From the NCBI GenBank assembly GCA_958450365.1, contig CAUEEP010000934.1, positions 1,503,001 to 1,567,000 of the forward strand: 64,000 bases of DNA. Direction: 5' to 3'. Positions 45,705 through 57,100 of the stretch are shown here, piece after piece (positions within the stretch are counted from its first letter, which is position 1; every line of letters begins with the position of its first letter). The DNA comes from Mesorhabditis belari. Its lineage: Eukaryota > Nematoda > Chromadorea > Rhabditida > Rhabditidae. The notes beneath the pieces are model-generated. The model worked only from the letters and a program-made list of their open reading frames with translations. It made no database searches and was not told where the DNA came from. The position numbers and the translations under genes are program-made.

Positions 45705-48700
45705 TTAGAAGACGTACTCCTCGTCGGCCATGTCGAGCGCCCATCGGAACTTTTCGCGTTGCGTCTTGTTGAAAACCTAAAATATATGTTGGTTCTCGGG
45801 AACATAGTTGGTCTTTTTTACGCACTAAAATTTGACACCCACCTTTTCAATGGGAACTTCGTGCTTCTTGCACCAAGCCACCGAGATTCGCGGATCCAAG
45901 TAGTTCAATTTCGAAGTGCCCAAAGCGATCTGCTTGTTTTCATCCTAAAGAATCGGTTAGTGCTGAATGGCTCTCAACAATTACCTTATCAGTGCGATTA
46001 ATCTTGAGGCGTTTGTATTGATCTTTGAGTCGATCAACGCGTTTCTTTACTTTCTCCTTCTCGGCTCCTCGAGCTCTCTCCAAATCAGCCTTCGCCTGTT
46101 TGAGCTCTTTCTTCTTGTCTTTGATCTAAAGTTGAGTCAATATTGAATACTTCAGCATGATCAATATCTCACCTTGTTCTCCAGATTCTCCATGCTTTTC
46201 TCGTGCGTTTTCGGCACCGCACGTTGATGGTTACAAAGGATGGCAACTTGACGATTCGCGCGATTGTACGAAAGCATCTTCTGGGCCACATTGTCATTTG
46301 CTAAAAAGAGGCTTATGATAAGATTTCTAGGATTGCACTCACAATTTGTCAGCCTGTCGAGTTGCTCCTGCAAAGTGATTGAAGCGTTATAGGTACGGAA
46401 CACCTTGACAGTCAACCCATCCATCAACGACGACAAGTGTTGATTTAAAGTGCTCGTCTAAAGCATAACATAAGCTCAGATCTGGTGAAAAGGAAACCAA
46501 CATCAAGCCTGTCGAACAAGTCATCCGATCCATCTTTATTCTCCATGAACAACTTGAGATTCTTGAAGACCGGCTTCTCGACAGGCACTTTGTTGTAGTA
46601 TCGAATGGAATCTTTACCGAGGAAGTCGAACTCGACAACGTAACTAAAAAAACCATTAATACCGAACGTTTAGCTAGACTAACTGGCAAAATGCAGGTAA
46701 AAACACTTACTCTTTTCCATCAAGTTGCTCATGGAGTTTGATGTGTTCACAGCGAAGAGAGCAACAACCAACTGTATCTGCAGCTTCCTCCGTATCCTTT
46801 TCATTTCCAGCACGAAGAGCAAGCTAAACCCGAAGCTTTGGCTCGAACGCATTCGACTGAACCCACCTTATCAATGAAATACAAAGCAACAGCTCGTTGC
46901 CGTAGTCGCATCTCTTTGCTCTTCCAATCACCTCGATAAACCTTTAAAAAAACGTTTATTTTTGAGGAACTGAATCCAGATAAACCTCTCGAATGTTATT
47001 GATTCGCTTCTTTAGCTTGCGGGCCGTCTCGAACTTGGCATAATCCTTTTCACCCTAGAAATTTCCACTTAAAAATTGAAATAGACTTTTAAACTTACCT
47101 TGATCTTGCTGCTTGGATTGAGCATGATGTATTTGTTGAGCCCAAGCACATTTTCACTCCACGAGCAAAGCCAAGTCACCTAGGCAAAAAGTATAAACGC
47201 TCAAAAAAAACACAAACTTTGTTGTCATGGCGGACTTCTTTCCATTTGTGCCCTTTTGGTGGCTCGGGAGCCTCAGAATCTTTTGAGCAATTGATGATCA
47301 CGTCTTCAGGCTGCACTCGTCGCTTCAACTTTCCCATATTCGGGTGCTCACCACGACCGCGGAAGAGACCTGGAAAGTTGTGCTTGTTAAGGGTTCAATT
47401 AAAAAAACAACTAACCTGGAGGTTCAATCCGGAAATTGCCAATTTTTTGCTTGTGTCCATCGATAAAAGCAAAACCGTAGACCTTGGTCTCAGCCTCCTT
47501 TTCCACCTAAAATAAAGAGCTTAGTCTATGCAACAAACAATTCCCATACCTTAATCTTTTCCTTTTCTTCCTTCGTCATGGCTTTGCGCTTCTCGCTTTG
47601 CTCCTTGTAAAAGGCGTCAATTTGGGCAAAGTTGCACTTTTTGAGGTCGGTGATCTTTTCCCGTTCCTCGGCATTCATCACCTAAAACGATAATTAAGTT
47701 AGTTTTTATATGTTTTCAATTGCAGATGTTTGATTTATGACTCATACATATTTAGTTGCTTTCCAAAGAATTACCTTCCGCCAATCCCTCCAGAAGTTGT
47801 TGTTGAAAGCTTCTTTTGACGCGTATTCATGATCGATCATCCGGGCGTAAAAGCCGGCCACCTCTTCACACGCGGGTGCAAGTTTCATTGGCTAAAGTAA
47901 AAGCTCATTGTTTGAAGATAAAACAGCAAACCTTTCCATCATAGAAGAATTTCACATGTGACGGGAGTGGTTCATACGGAGGAGCAAAAATTGGACCCTA
48001 AACAAATGCCTAGTTTGTATTCCAGTGGCTAGCTAAAGCTACAAACTCACCTTATGTTGCAAAGTCTTCCACTTTATCGTGTTATCACTTTTTGGCTCGT
48101 CTTTCCACCATTCCCAGACCTAAAAACATAAAATTGAGCATGGAATTGTAAATAACAGTAAGGATCAATGACCAAACACAATAAATTCACCTCTTCTTGC
48201 TCCTCTTCCTTCTTTTTTCTCTTTACCGGCGTTGTGTTCTCCTTCTTGATTTCCTTTTTCACTTCTTTCTTTACTTCTTTCTTTGGCTTCTAAAAGAAAT
48301 CGTTCGGTGTATGAAAGAAAAAGTCACCTTGTAATCATCTTCACTGTCGGATTCCTCGTACTTGGACTTGCTCTTCTTGTCCTTCTTTTTCTGAAAAGCA
48401 AATGTTAAAAAAACTTTGCTTTCTATTAAAATGTCACTTCCTTTATCAAGAGTAAAGTTATTAAAACATCTTTCAAACTAATCAATCAATCAATCAATCT
48501 CTCCACCCGCACCTCTGGCTTGTATTCCTCTTCACTGTCGCTCTCGCCTCTTTTCCGCTTTTGCTTCTCCTTCTCCTTCGACTTCTCCTTATCCTTTTTC
48601 TCCTTCTCCTTATCTTTCTAAACGAAACGTGTAAATTTTAAAACGAAAAAAAAACAACCTTAGCTTTGGCGATAATCTGGACAAAGGGAACATCATCATC

Positions 48701-50035
48701 TTCTTTCTCCTTCTAAATTTCCAATTTATCAACTGAACCTTTGAAAAAAAAAACCTTAGCTTTATCCTTGGCCATAATCTGAATGAAAGGGACATCATCG
48801 TCGTCATCATCTTCGATTTTTGGCTAAAATATCTCCTAAAAGCATTGAAAAAAGTGAAAAACCTTTTTGCTAGACGAAGACTCGCGTTTCTTTTCACTAG
48901 AGGATTTTAGCGGAAAGTCATCATCTTCATCCATAGGTTCCGGTTTCTGTAGTTTATTATTGTAAACAAGAAAGAAAGTTTCCCACTCACCGGCTCTTTA
49001 TGTTTTTCCTTTTTCACTCGTTGACCCCACGGAATATCGTCATCATCATCAAAAACAGCATTTTTTGAGTTCCCGTTTGAGTTCTTAAAGTAAAACATTT
49101 AGTGTTTAAGCAAGTATTCTCAAACCTTTTCTTTTGTAGAATCGTTTTCCATTGGGGCGTCCGGTAGAGAGTTTTGGGCTCCGTAGCCACTAAAATAATA
49201 GAAAGATTAAAGTATTTTGACATTCGAAGTAATTACTTGTAGTTTATAGTGAAAAGCCTTTTAGGAAACTTTAGATTTAAAAAGTTACCGCAAATCCCCA
49301 ATTCTAATTGTTCCTTTCTTTCGTTTGTCCCCGGTTCCTTTCTTTTGCAATTGTCAATTTTAAAAACAAATACAAGTTCAGGTCTATCAAATCATATGAC
49401 TTTTCGTTTTTTCGAATTTTCGAAATTCTTATTTCGAAAAAACTGTTATTTGATTCAAAAAGAAGATTTGGTTCAAAAAGAATTCAGCTGAATTGTTAAA
49501 ATCGTACTTTAAAGTCCCTTAAAGCCAACATTCAGACAAAACGATCCTCAACCAGTCGTCGAGCTGATGTCCGCTTATCAATAATGGTGAGTTTTCATTG
49601 CAAATCCCATTCAAAACCTTCCCAGCTTTCGATAGCTTTCGATCTTTCTTTCGATAGCTTTCGATCTTTCTTTCGCTTTCGCTTTCGAAAGCAGGAAACC
49701 CATTCAAGTGACCATTCAAACCACCGTAACCCATTTTAATACACACTCCTTTTTAAAAATCGACCTAAATCGACCTAATCAGATTCCCCATAGCCGATAA
49801 CTTAAAAAAAATGTTCAAAAACATTTTCAATAGCTTTTACCAAATTTTTGTTGAAAGAATTTAAGTACCAGGTAGAGCCAGATCATCAAATCATTAGATT
49901 TGAGCCAGATCATCAGATGGTAATATGGAAAACCCCCAAAAACCCTTACCTGTCAGCGTTTTTGTAGTGATCGCCGTTGGTGGACGAGGAATTCCCGTTC
50001 GTGTAGGCCGGTTGATGCGACTCAATTTCGGTCAT
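45705..50035 (-). CDS. top-1: DNA topoisomerase I (type IB)
   Basis: Type IB topoisomerase relaxes supercoils through a 3'-phosphotyrosyl intermediate in the nucleus. Exons 5' to 3': 50035-49950, 49189-49126, 49083-48991, 48946-48863, 48823-48755, 48712-48659, 48617-48513, 48390-48328, 48289-48191, 48119-48051, 47997-47932, 47891-47775, 47681-47550, 47506-47416, 47369-47218, 47179-47099, 47054-46986, 46941-46867, 46823-46711, 46643-46502, 46457-46343, 46300-46173, 46125-45985, 45944-45843, 45776-45705; 2382 nt, 793 aa, normal length. The N-terminal half is charged and K/E/D-rich, with three related D-rich repeats ([36 protein letters not shown]). Core: [60 protein letters not shown] coiled linker precedes [17 protein letters not shown], whose Tyr (about 751) is the catalytic residue. 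Ends EEYVF. Confidence 0.97.
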
Positions 50036-50290
50036 CGAACAGCAAACAATAACAAGAAGGGAAGATAAGTTCCTGGAAAAAAAGTTATAACGGTAAAATA
50101 ACAAAAAAAACCCAAGAACGTGGGAGAACGAGCAAGGACGAGTGAATTGGCAAAAATTAAAGATTTGGCTTATATAGTCGTAAATTTCAGTTAAAAATAT
50201 TCATTTGAATTGTCGCTAAATTGAAAAGAACGATTTTTAGAAAACGTCATTGATTCGGCTTTATTTGAGCTTATTACTTGTTGATTTTTT
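50036..50290. other. Region upstream of topoisomerase I
   Basis: 255 bp between the top-1 start and the MITE. A/T-rich; no specific motif recognised. Confidence 0.5.
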
Positions 50291-50750
50291 GGGAGTGGGA
50301 CAAATGCTACCTTTTTTTGCGCACCCTGCCCTGCCCTGCACGCACATTTGCGCACCTTTTTTTCCGCACCTTGCCCATTAGCGCACCTTTTCGCGTAAAA
50401 GCCTAAAAGCTAATATTAACAATTTCTATTCCAAAAGTTGTTTTCTAGGAATTTAGGGCGTAGAATTGAAATTTTGACATATCAGAGCGTGTGGAACCAG
50501 TTTGAAAGACAAAACGGCTAGATCAAATTACAGAAAATTGTCGATCTTTCTCTTTGTATAACGCCGTCCGTTCGCTTCCACAAGCTCTGATATGTCAAAA
50601 TTTCGATTCTACGCCCTAAAATTACCTAGAAAACAACTTTTGGAATAGATTGGTTAATATTAGCTTTTAGGCTTTTAAACGCGAAAAAGGGCGCTAATGG
50701 GCAAGGTGCCAATGTCGGTGCGCAAAAAAGGTCGCATTTGTCCCACTCCC
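50291..50750. mobile_element. hAT-like MITE family B, copy 2, 460 bp
   Basis: Ends GGGAGTGGGACAAATGCTAC and complement. Perfect 8-bp target duplication GATTTTTT at 50283-50290 and 50751-50758. Internal palindrome around the TCTAGCC region. This is the cleanest copy of the family. Confidence 0.93.
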
Positions 50751-50758
50751 GATTTTTT

Positions 50759-52750
50759 CACAAAATTGGCTTGTTAGAGCCGCTAAACTTGGCTTAACTG
50801 TAGACGATCGAGTTAATGCAGAATAACAAATGGATTCCGGTAGAAAATACGAAAAACAACTACAAATACTAGAACAATCTGTATCTATGATTTCTATTTA
50901 GCATTTTAACTTGATTAGGCTTTTTAATAAGCTTTTTGTGTCGTTCCTTTTCTTTTCTCTTTTCTATGACTAAGCACTTATAAAAGAGGGGCAAAGAAAA
51001 GAAAAGGAGAAAGAAAAACCGGCTGAAACTTGTCGCATTTCGTTTGATTTTTGATCATCTCTTTCCCAAAACACCTCAAAATAGCATAGCGTAATCCCTA
51101 GAATAGAATTCTTAGTAATAAAGCTTTCTAAGGTTTTGAAAGTTGTGGTTTTGGTTTTGGAGGTTCTAAAAGGTTTTGGAAGTTAAGAAGTTCACCTTTT
51201 CCTTTTAGATACTTTAGAAAACCAATTCTAGGAGTTAAGCATTTTTCGGGAAGTAAAGATAATGTAAAACTAGCCCCTACTTCTCCATATTTATAGAAAA
51301 GGTGAACAGGCTAGATCCAATCGTGGGCCCTTTTCTCTATTCTCTATTTTGATCGTCGATCACTTCTTTCTTACCCATTCTTTTCTCCCATCGCAACATT
51401 TCCATAGACACCGCTTACCCTCTCTCTAAGGTGGTCCTCTAGCTTCCCCTTTCCCTAACTATAAATCTATGTTCTCCCCTAGTCCACTCCCCCAAACTTC
51501 CTAGCTCTTACTATTAACCTCCTCGAGTTTCCCAGAATATTTACCCGTAGAAACTCTAATGAACGCCACCCTATAGGAACGTCGCGTAGTCTAAAGTCAT
51601 CGTAGTCGTCGCGTAGTCTTGTAAATTTACTCTCAAACAAACACTCATATCTCGACACCAGTACGTTTATTTCTGCGCGCTTGGGTATCAAATTAAAGTA
51701 GAGAGAAGGGGTGATTTTTTGAGATATAACACATATTTTTAGCATTAATCAGCGCTTAGAAAAAAATTATTGAAAATCGGCTCTTTCTTGCCACTTACGA
51801 AAATCGGTTCTTTTTTACCACCTTTCAATCAATTTTTCTAAGGGTTGGTTAATGCTAAAAAGATGTATACGAAAATAGGCTCTTTTCGAAAATCAACAAA
51901 TCGAAAATCGGCGAAAAACTCCACCTAGGCTCAGCTACTCTAGGTTTAAAATATAAAAAGTTCCAATCTATTTTGTAACTAAAGCGTTTGTAAGTAAAGC
52001 CCTAGTCCTTCTCAGTCCTAGCCCCTAATCTTTTTCAAGTCCATTCTCAGATCTGCTCCTAGGACCAAATTGAGGAATTACCTCCGTAACCCCGCCCAGG
52101 TTTCCACCCAGGCCAGGTTCACCACTTTTCTCATTCTAGACGAAATCTGCTGGACGTTGTCTGTCTATTTCTTTTTTGCTGGGGGTCGAGAAATCGAGCA
52201 GAAAATAGGCGGTGAAAGAGAGAGATTCCATGAGAAAAGGGAACACCTCCCGATGATAGACTGCGGGTGGGAAAAGAGCCATAGGGGAACACACAGACCA
52301 CCCCCATTCCCCTCAGGTCCTCCCAGCCCTTCCAATCGAAACCCAGACAAGCAGCCCTTATAGTCAAGAGATGGTACTAATGAGCAAAGATATCAAGGAT
52401 TGAGAGTAAGACAAGTTGTTATGACTTTGGCTATTAAAGAACGAGTAAACAAGTCGATTCAGGCCAGCCAGGTCTTTTCCAGAGCTAGAATTAAGCGATC
52501 TAACTGTCAAAAATTGAATCTGGACCAGCTTGTCATCTTCCTTGGTTTAAATCCAATTTTTGAATCAAACAGACCAGACATAGCCCTACCCTGGACCCGG
52601 TAAAACCCTATAGACAGCCAATTCAGCTACAAATTGACCCCCGAAAATCGATTTCCTTACTATAAATCATCAAAAAAATATACAAAATCAAAATTCGAAA
52701 ACAATGAAAAGTGAAGGATAGAAGAAATCGCGAAAAAATCGATCCCATTG
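50759..52750. other. No gene seen; scattered relics
   Basis: 51575-51700 shares CGCGTAGTCT, TCGACACC and GCGCTTGGGTATCAAA with 54800-54880, so it is probably a relative of the element at 54749. ORFs near 52070-52370 have no family signal. Confidence 0.5.
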
Positions 52751-52764
52751 TGCGCTTCATAGAC

Positions 52765-53070
52765 TGAGCTGGGCGAACTTAGAAATTTCTGGGGACTCCG
52801 GAGCGCACAAACGGGTCGATATGGGAGAGAAAGGGGAGAGCTGTGGGGTGGGGTGTGAGTGTGTGGAAAAGGGGCACGCCGTGTTGGAGGCTAAGTCCAG
52901 AGACTCCGAGAGAACATAGCCGCAAAAACGGGGGCGAGGCGATCGGTGCCGGGCAATACGCGACGCGATCAGTGACGCGCCGGGGTACGGTAGGCGCAAG
53001 TGATGGCACTTTGCCAACGCGGCATCCAGCGATAGGAATACATTGCGTTATGCGAATTTGAATTATCGCT
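52765..53070. other. GC-rich island of unknown nature
   Basis: Markedly G/C-rich with many CG dinucleotides (GCGACGCGATCAGTGACGCG) in otherwise A/T-rich DNA. Frames on both strands are open for 70-150 codons but show no recognisable domain. Could be a captured sequence, promoter or noncoding gene. Confidence 0.4.
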
Positions 53071-53169
53071 TTACCAGCAGTCTTTTTAATGCTTTGTAGC
53101 ATTATTTTAATGGTCATTTTGACGCGTTGGTTTTGATTTAAATCAATTTTAGAGTAAAAAGCAAAAGAA

Positions 53170-53248
53170 TTAGCGGCGAGAGGAGTTGAACCAGCGACCT
53201 CTCGTTTGAGAAACGCGCGCGCTAACCATTCGGCCATGCTCGTTAACC
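53170..53248 (-). pseudogene. tRNA-like unit (serine/leucine-type arms)
   Basis: Reverse strand: ATGGCCGAATGGTTAGCGCG (A box), TTTCTCAAACGAGAGG, GGTCGCTGGTTCAACTCC (B box). The acceptor ends (GAGC and CGCCGC) pair poorly. Followed by GTTAACCGC/CCATGC repeats. Confidence 0.5.
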
Positions 53249-53323
53249 GCTGGGCCATGTCATGAGCGTGTTAACTACCCTGCCATGCTTTTCGACCACG
53301 TTAACCGCGTTAACCACTTGGCC

Positions 53324-53400
53324 ATGCTAGATGGCGCAGTGCGAATGCACTTGTCTCTAGCCCACAAAACCCCGGTTCGACTCCCGTCCGCGTCGGCAAT
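53324..53400 (+). pseudogene. tRNA-like unit
   Basis: A box GATGGCGCAGTGCGAATGC and B box CCCGGTTCGACTCCC at suitable spacing, with tail CGCGTCGGCA. The A box matches the SINE head at 20943, so the two may be relatives. Confidence 0.5.
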
Positions 53401-53534
53401 TTTGGTTTTTTAAAAATTTAAAAACAGATTGCATAACTACATGTAATTCTAAGTCTAACTAACTATAAGTTATTTGAAACGGTTCTCTGGGGGCTGAGGA
53501 GTAGCGCGCACAAACAGACAGACAGTAGTAGTAG

Positions 53535-53615
53535 ATAGAGCCTCTTTTATATAGTAGATAGAGCTTCTTTTATATAGTAGATAGAGTCTCTTTTATATAG
53601 TAGATAGAGCCTTTG
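53535..53615. repeat. TAGTAGATAGAGCCTCTTTTATA repeats (23-24 bp)
   Basis: Four units upstream of gene 54155-59155. Confidence 0.75.
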
Positions 53616-54154
53616 CTTCTTTTCTAGTCAATTTTTACTTGAAAAGGTACTGTAGATACCTACGGTAAGACAGATTGTCCAGATTTAGGTCCAGATTGGT
53701 CCAGATTTAGGCAAAAGCGTACCCTAGCATGTCATACCAGGTTTAGGCTTGGTTTCTAGATGGCCACTGCCTAGCTGGTCCCAGATTGCCTCATGCTAGT
53801 CAGGTCCAAATCTGTCTTCTGACTTCCTGCCTAACTTCTAGATTGATCAAGCCCTAGGCCAGTCCTAGCTTCTTGTTGTTTCAAGTATTAGACCCAGTTT
53901 TTTAATCCAAAATATGTTTTGAAACATTTCCGGGCACTGTAAGCTAGGTTTGGTGGCATTGCCGTTCCCGAGGCTGACTGATAGTGAAACCAATAGCGCT
54001 ACAATCTGCATCAAACCAGTGTTAGACTTGTTTCAAGTGTAAGTGTTAGACTTCAAACAAATCTAACACTTGAAACAAATCTAACACTTACATTGCTAGT
54101 TGAACCTTACATTACTAGGCTAGATTTCTATAGTAGATTGAAATTTTCGGACAG

Positions 54155-57100
54155 ATGCCCGGCCACCCATCGCTTGCGATCCGGCGAGCTCTTCTCGAGC
54201 TTGTTGATGACGAGAATTTATTGGAGAAATTGGATTCTTATTCGGATGAGGTCACAAATCAGTTGGGTTTTAGTCAAATTCTTCATTTTTTCTTTGAAAC
54301 TATTCTAAATCAGCTAAATTTTAGTCCACATCGTCGTCTGAAAGTGTTAGCCCTGCAGCAGTTGGCCGAGCTTCGTTTAGAGTTAAAGGTACTGTAAAAT
54401 AAGTACGTAGAAGTACTGTAAAAGATTAAAAGTTTAGCAAGAACTGGTCGATTACGGTAGAATGGGCAAGATCGGGAAACTGATGGGATTGCTGGATAGG
54501 GAAACGCTTGGAGAGCTTGGTATGAGATTTAACAAGTCATTTGTTGTTCTGTGAGACGAAATAGTAGAGTTTCGTACTATTTCGTACTATAGAGTACGCT
54601 AGTACGTTTGAAAGAAGTACGGTAGCTTTCCTAGAAGTACGGTAGCTTTCCTAGAAGTATGGTAGCTTTCCTAGAAGTACGGTAGCTTTCCTAGAAGTAC
54701 GGTAGCTTGAATATCGCAAAATTCCTATGGTATTTCACTATGATAATTGGTAATTCCTACCGTAAATACTGTAATAGTACCCCACCCCCCATAATGACGG
54801 TGCGGAGCGTTGCGTAGTCTAGCTTTGGACACGTTTTTCTCGACACTGGTTTATGCTACAATGTGCGCTTAGGTATCAAAAAGTAGCCCTGAATTTCAGC
54901 TATTTTTTGGTATTAAAGACGCATTTTTTGAAAGTACGGGTGCTTTGCAAAAAATGAAATACTAAAAAACTTCTGCGACTACGCGACTGTCCGGACACCC
55001 ATCGCTTGCTATCCGGCGAGCTCTTCTCGAGCTTGTTGATGACGTGGCGTGGGGTACTATTACAGTATTTACGGTATGGTAATTCTCTTGTTTGTCTTGT
55101 TTTTAAACATGAACTCACCAGCTTTCCAAAACAAGACCTAGACGATTTTGTAGAGGAATCCGATGCAGTTTTTAGTTTTTACCATCAAGTGCTGTATACT
55201 TGACAAAACGCTGCATATCTATGTCTCGCCTAGAAAATCCCCTTGGTGGTGTAGTGGATAAGAGGCTTGGCTTGTATCAAGGCTTGTATCAAGGCTTGTA
55301 TCAAGGCTTGTATCAAGAGCGAGCTAAGAATCTCTTTGCTTCTGGTTCAATTCCTCTTGCAACTATCTACAGAACTCTTTAGGGGAAGGTTCTTTCAAAG
55401 AAAGCTCAACAAATCGATCATCTGCATCATCATCTGTATCAGACGAAACTCCTTCAACCTCATCGACCACTCCACAAGGCTCCGAGTTGCCACAACCGAT
55501 GGTTAGAACTTCAGCTATTCTGTTTTCTAAAAATCACCCATTTTAGATAAACTACCGTAATCTGACCGTTATTTTTCATTTAGATCAGCACAATTTTTGT
55601 ATCATTGACTAAACCTTGTGATCCTCTTGTTGAATGATACCAAAAATTGGGCTTTTCTAAATGAAAACTAACGGTCAGAGTCATCTGACCGTCAGTTTAG
55701 TTTGTCTAAAATCGGTGTCTTTTAGAAAACGGATTAACCAATTGAATTGCCAAGTTGAAATTTAGATCCCGTCCTTTATCCCAGCATTAAATGTCGGTTC
55801 TCCTCTAGCAGAAGCTCAAGAAAAGCGTCAAGAAATCGGCACAGTCAAAGAGTTAAATAAAAAATTACGATAAAAATCGTTTTTTTTTAGATTTCGAAAT
55901 GTTATTGAAGTGGTGAAGATCCCGGATTTGCCAAAGAAATTGAAAGATCGGTGAGGGAAAAGGAGAAATTCTGATAAAAGCTTTAGAACATTTAATGCAA
56001 CGAGGAAATTACGTGGAGAGAGTGATGATGAAACATCAGATGTCTCTGATGAGACAACAGTGGAGGTAAGTTACTGTAGGATTACGGTAACTTTGACCAA
56101 AGCTTCTGCAGCTTTGACCAAAGCTTCCAAAGTCTGATCTTCTGATTACAATGATAAAACAAAAGCCGATTCTCGGGCCTTCTCATTGTGAAAAGCTATT
56201 ATATTCAAAACCCAAAGCCAATTCAATCCTTTTCTTTGGGCAAACGGTTAAAATAAACTCCGCCAATAGGTTCTACGATCCTGAAAATAGGTGACAATAG
56301 GTTCTACGACCCGGGGCACAAATTCTTAACGCTAAATCTCATTCACAGAACAGAACAAAAGAGAAATCACTGTGCAAATTCTTTCTTTCTTTGTTCTTTG
56401 TGCGGTTGCGCAATCGCTCGGCGTCTGGCAAACCCGTCTAGCATAGGGGCTTCTCTTTGAGATTTGGCTAATCAATTTTTTGATTTTTTCCCTCCGACAA
56501 TAATTTTCTGATGTCAATTTTCGTGGCTTAATTTCCCTGGCTCAATTTCCCTGACTCAATTTCCCTGGCTCAATTTCCCTGCCTCACTTTTCCTGGCTCT
56601 CTTTTCCTGGCTCAATTTCCCTGACTCAATTTCCCTGGCTCACTTTTCCTGGCTCAATTTCCCTGGCTCAATTTCCCTGGCTCAATTTCCCTGACTCAAT
56701 TTCCCTGGCTCACTTTTCCTGGCTCAATTTCCCTGGCTCAATTTCCCTGGCTCAGTTTCCCTGGCTCACTTTTCCTGGCTCACTTTTCCTGGCTCAATTT
56801 CCCTGGCTCAGTTTCCCTGGCTCAATTTCCCTGGCTCAATTTCCCTGGCTCAATTTAAATTTTCTCAGATCAACCCTTTTATATTCAAACCCCAAAGCCA
56901 ATTCGATCATTTTCTTTGGACAAAGGGTTAAAATAAACTATGCCAATAGGTTCTACGACCCTGAAAACCCGTGGGCACAAATTTTTAACACTAAATCGCA
57001 TTTGGGAATCATTTACAGAACAAAAGAAATCCCTATGTAAATTACTGTACTCAGATTTGGCCCAAATTTGATTGAGTAATTGAATCAACAGATTGTTGTA

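Noticed and set aside
52070..52370. 97-codon forward and 78-codon reverse frames
   Set aside because: No recognisable domain and overlapping open frames on both strands; not enough to call a gene.
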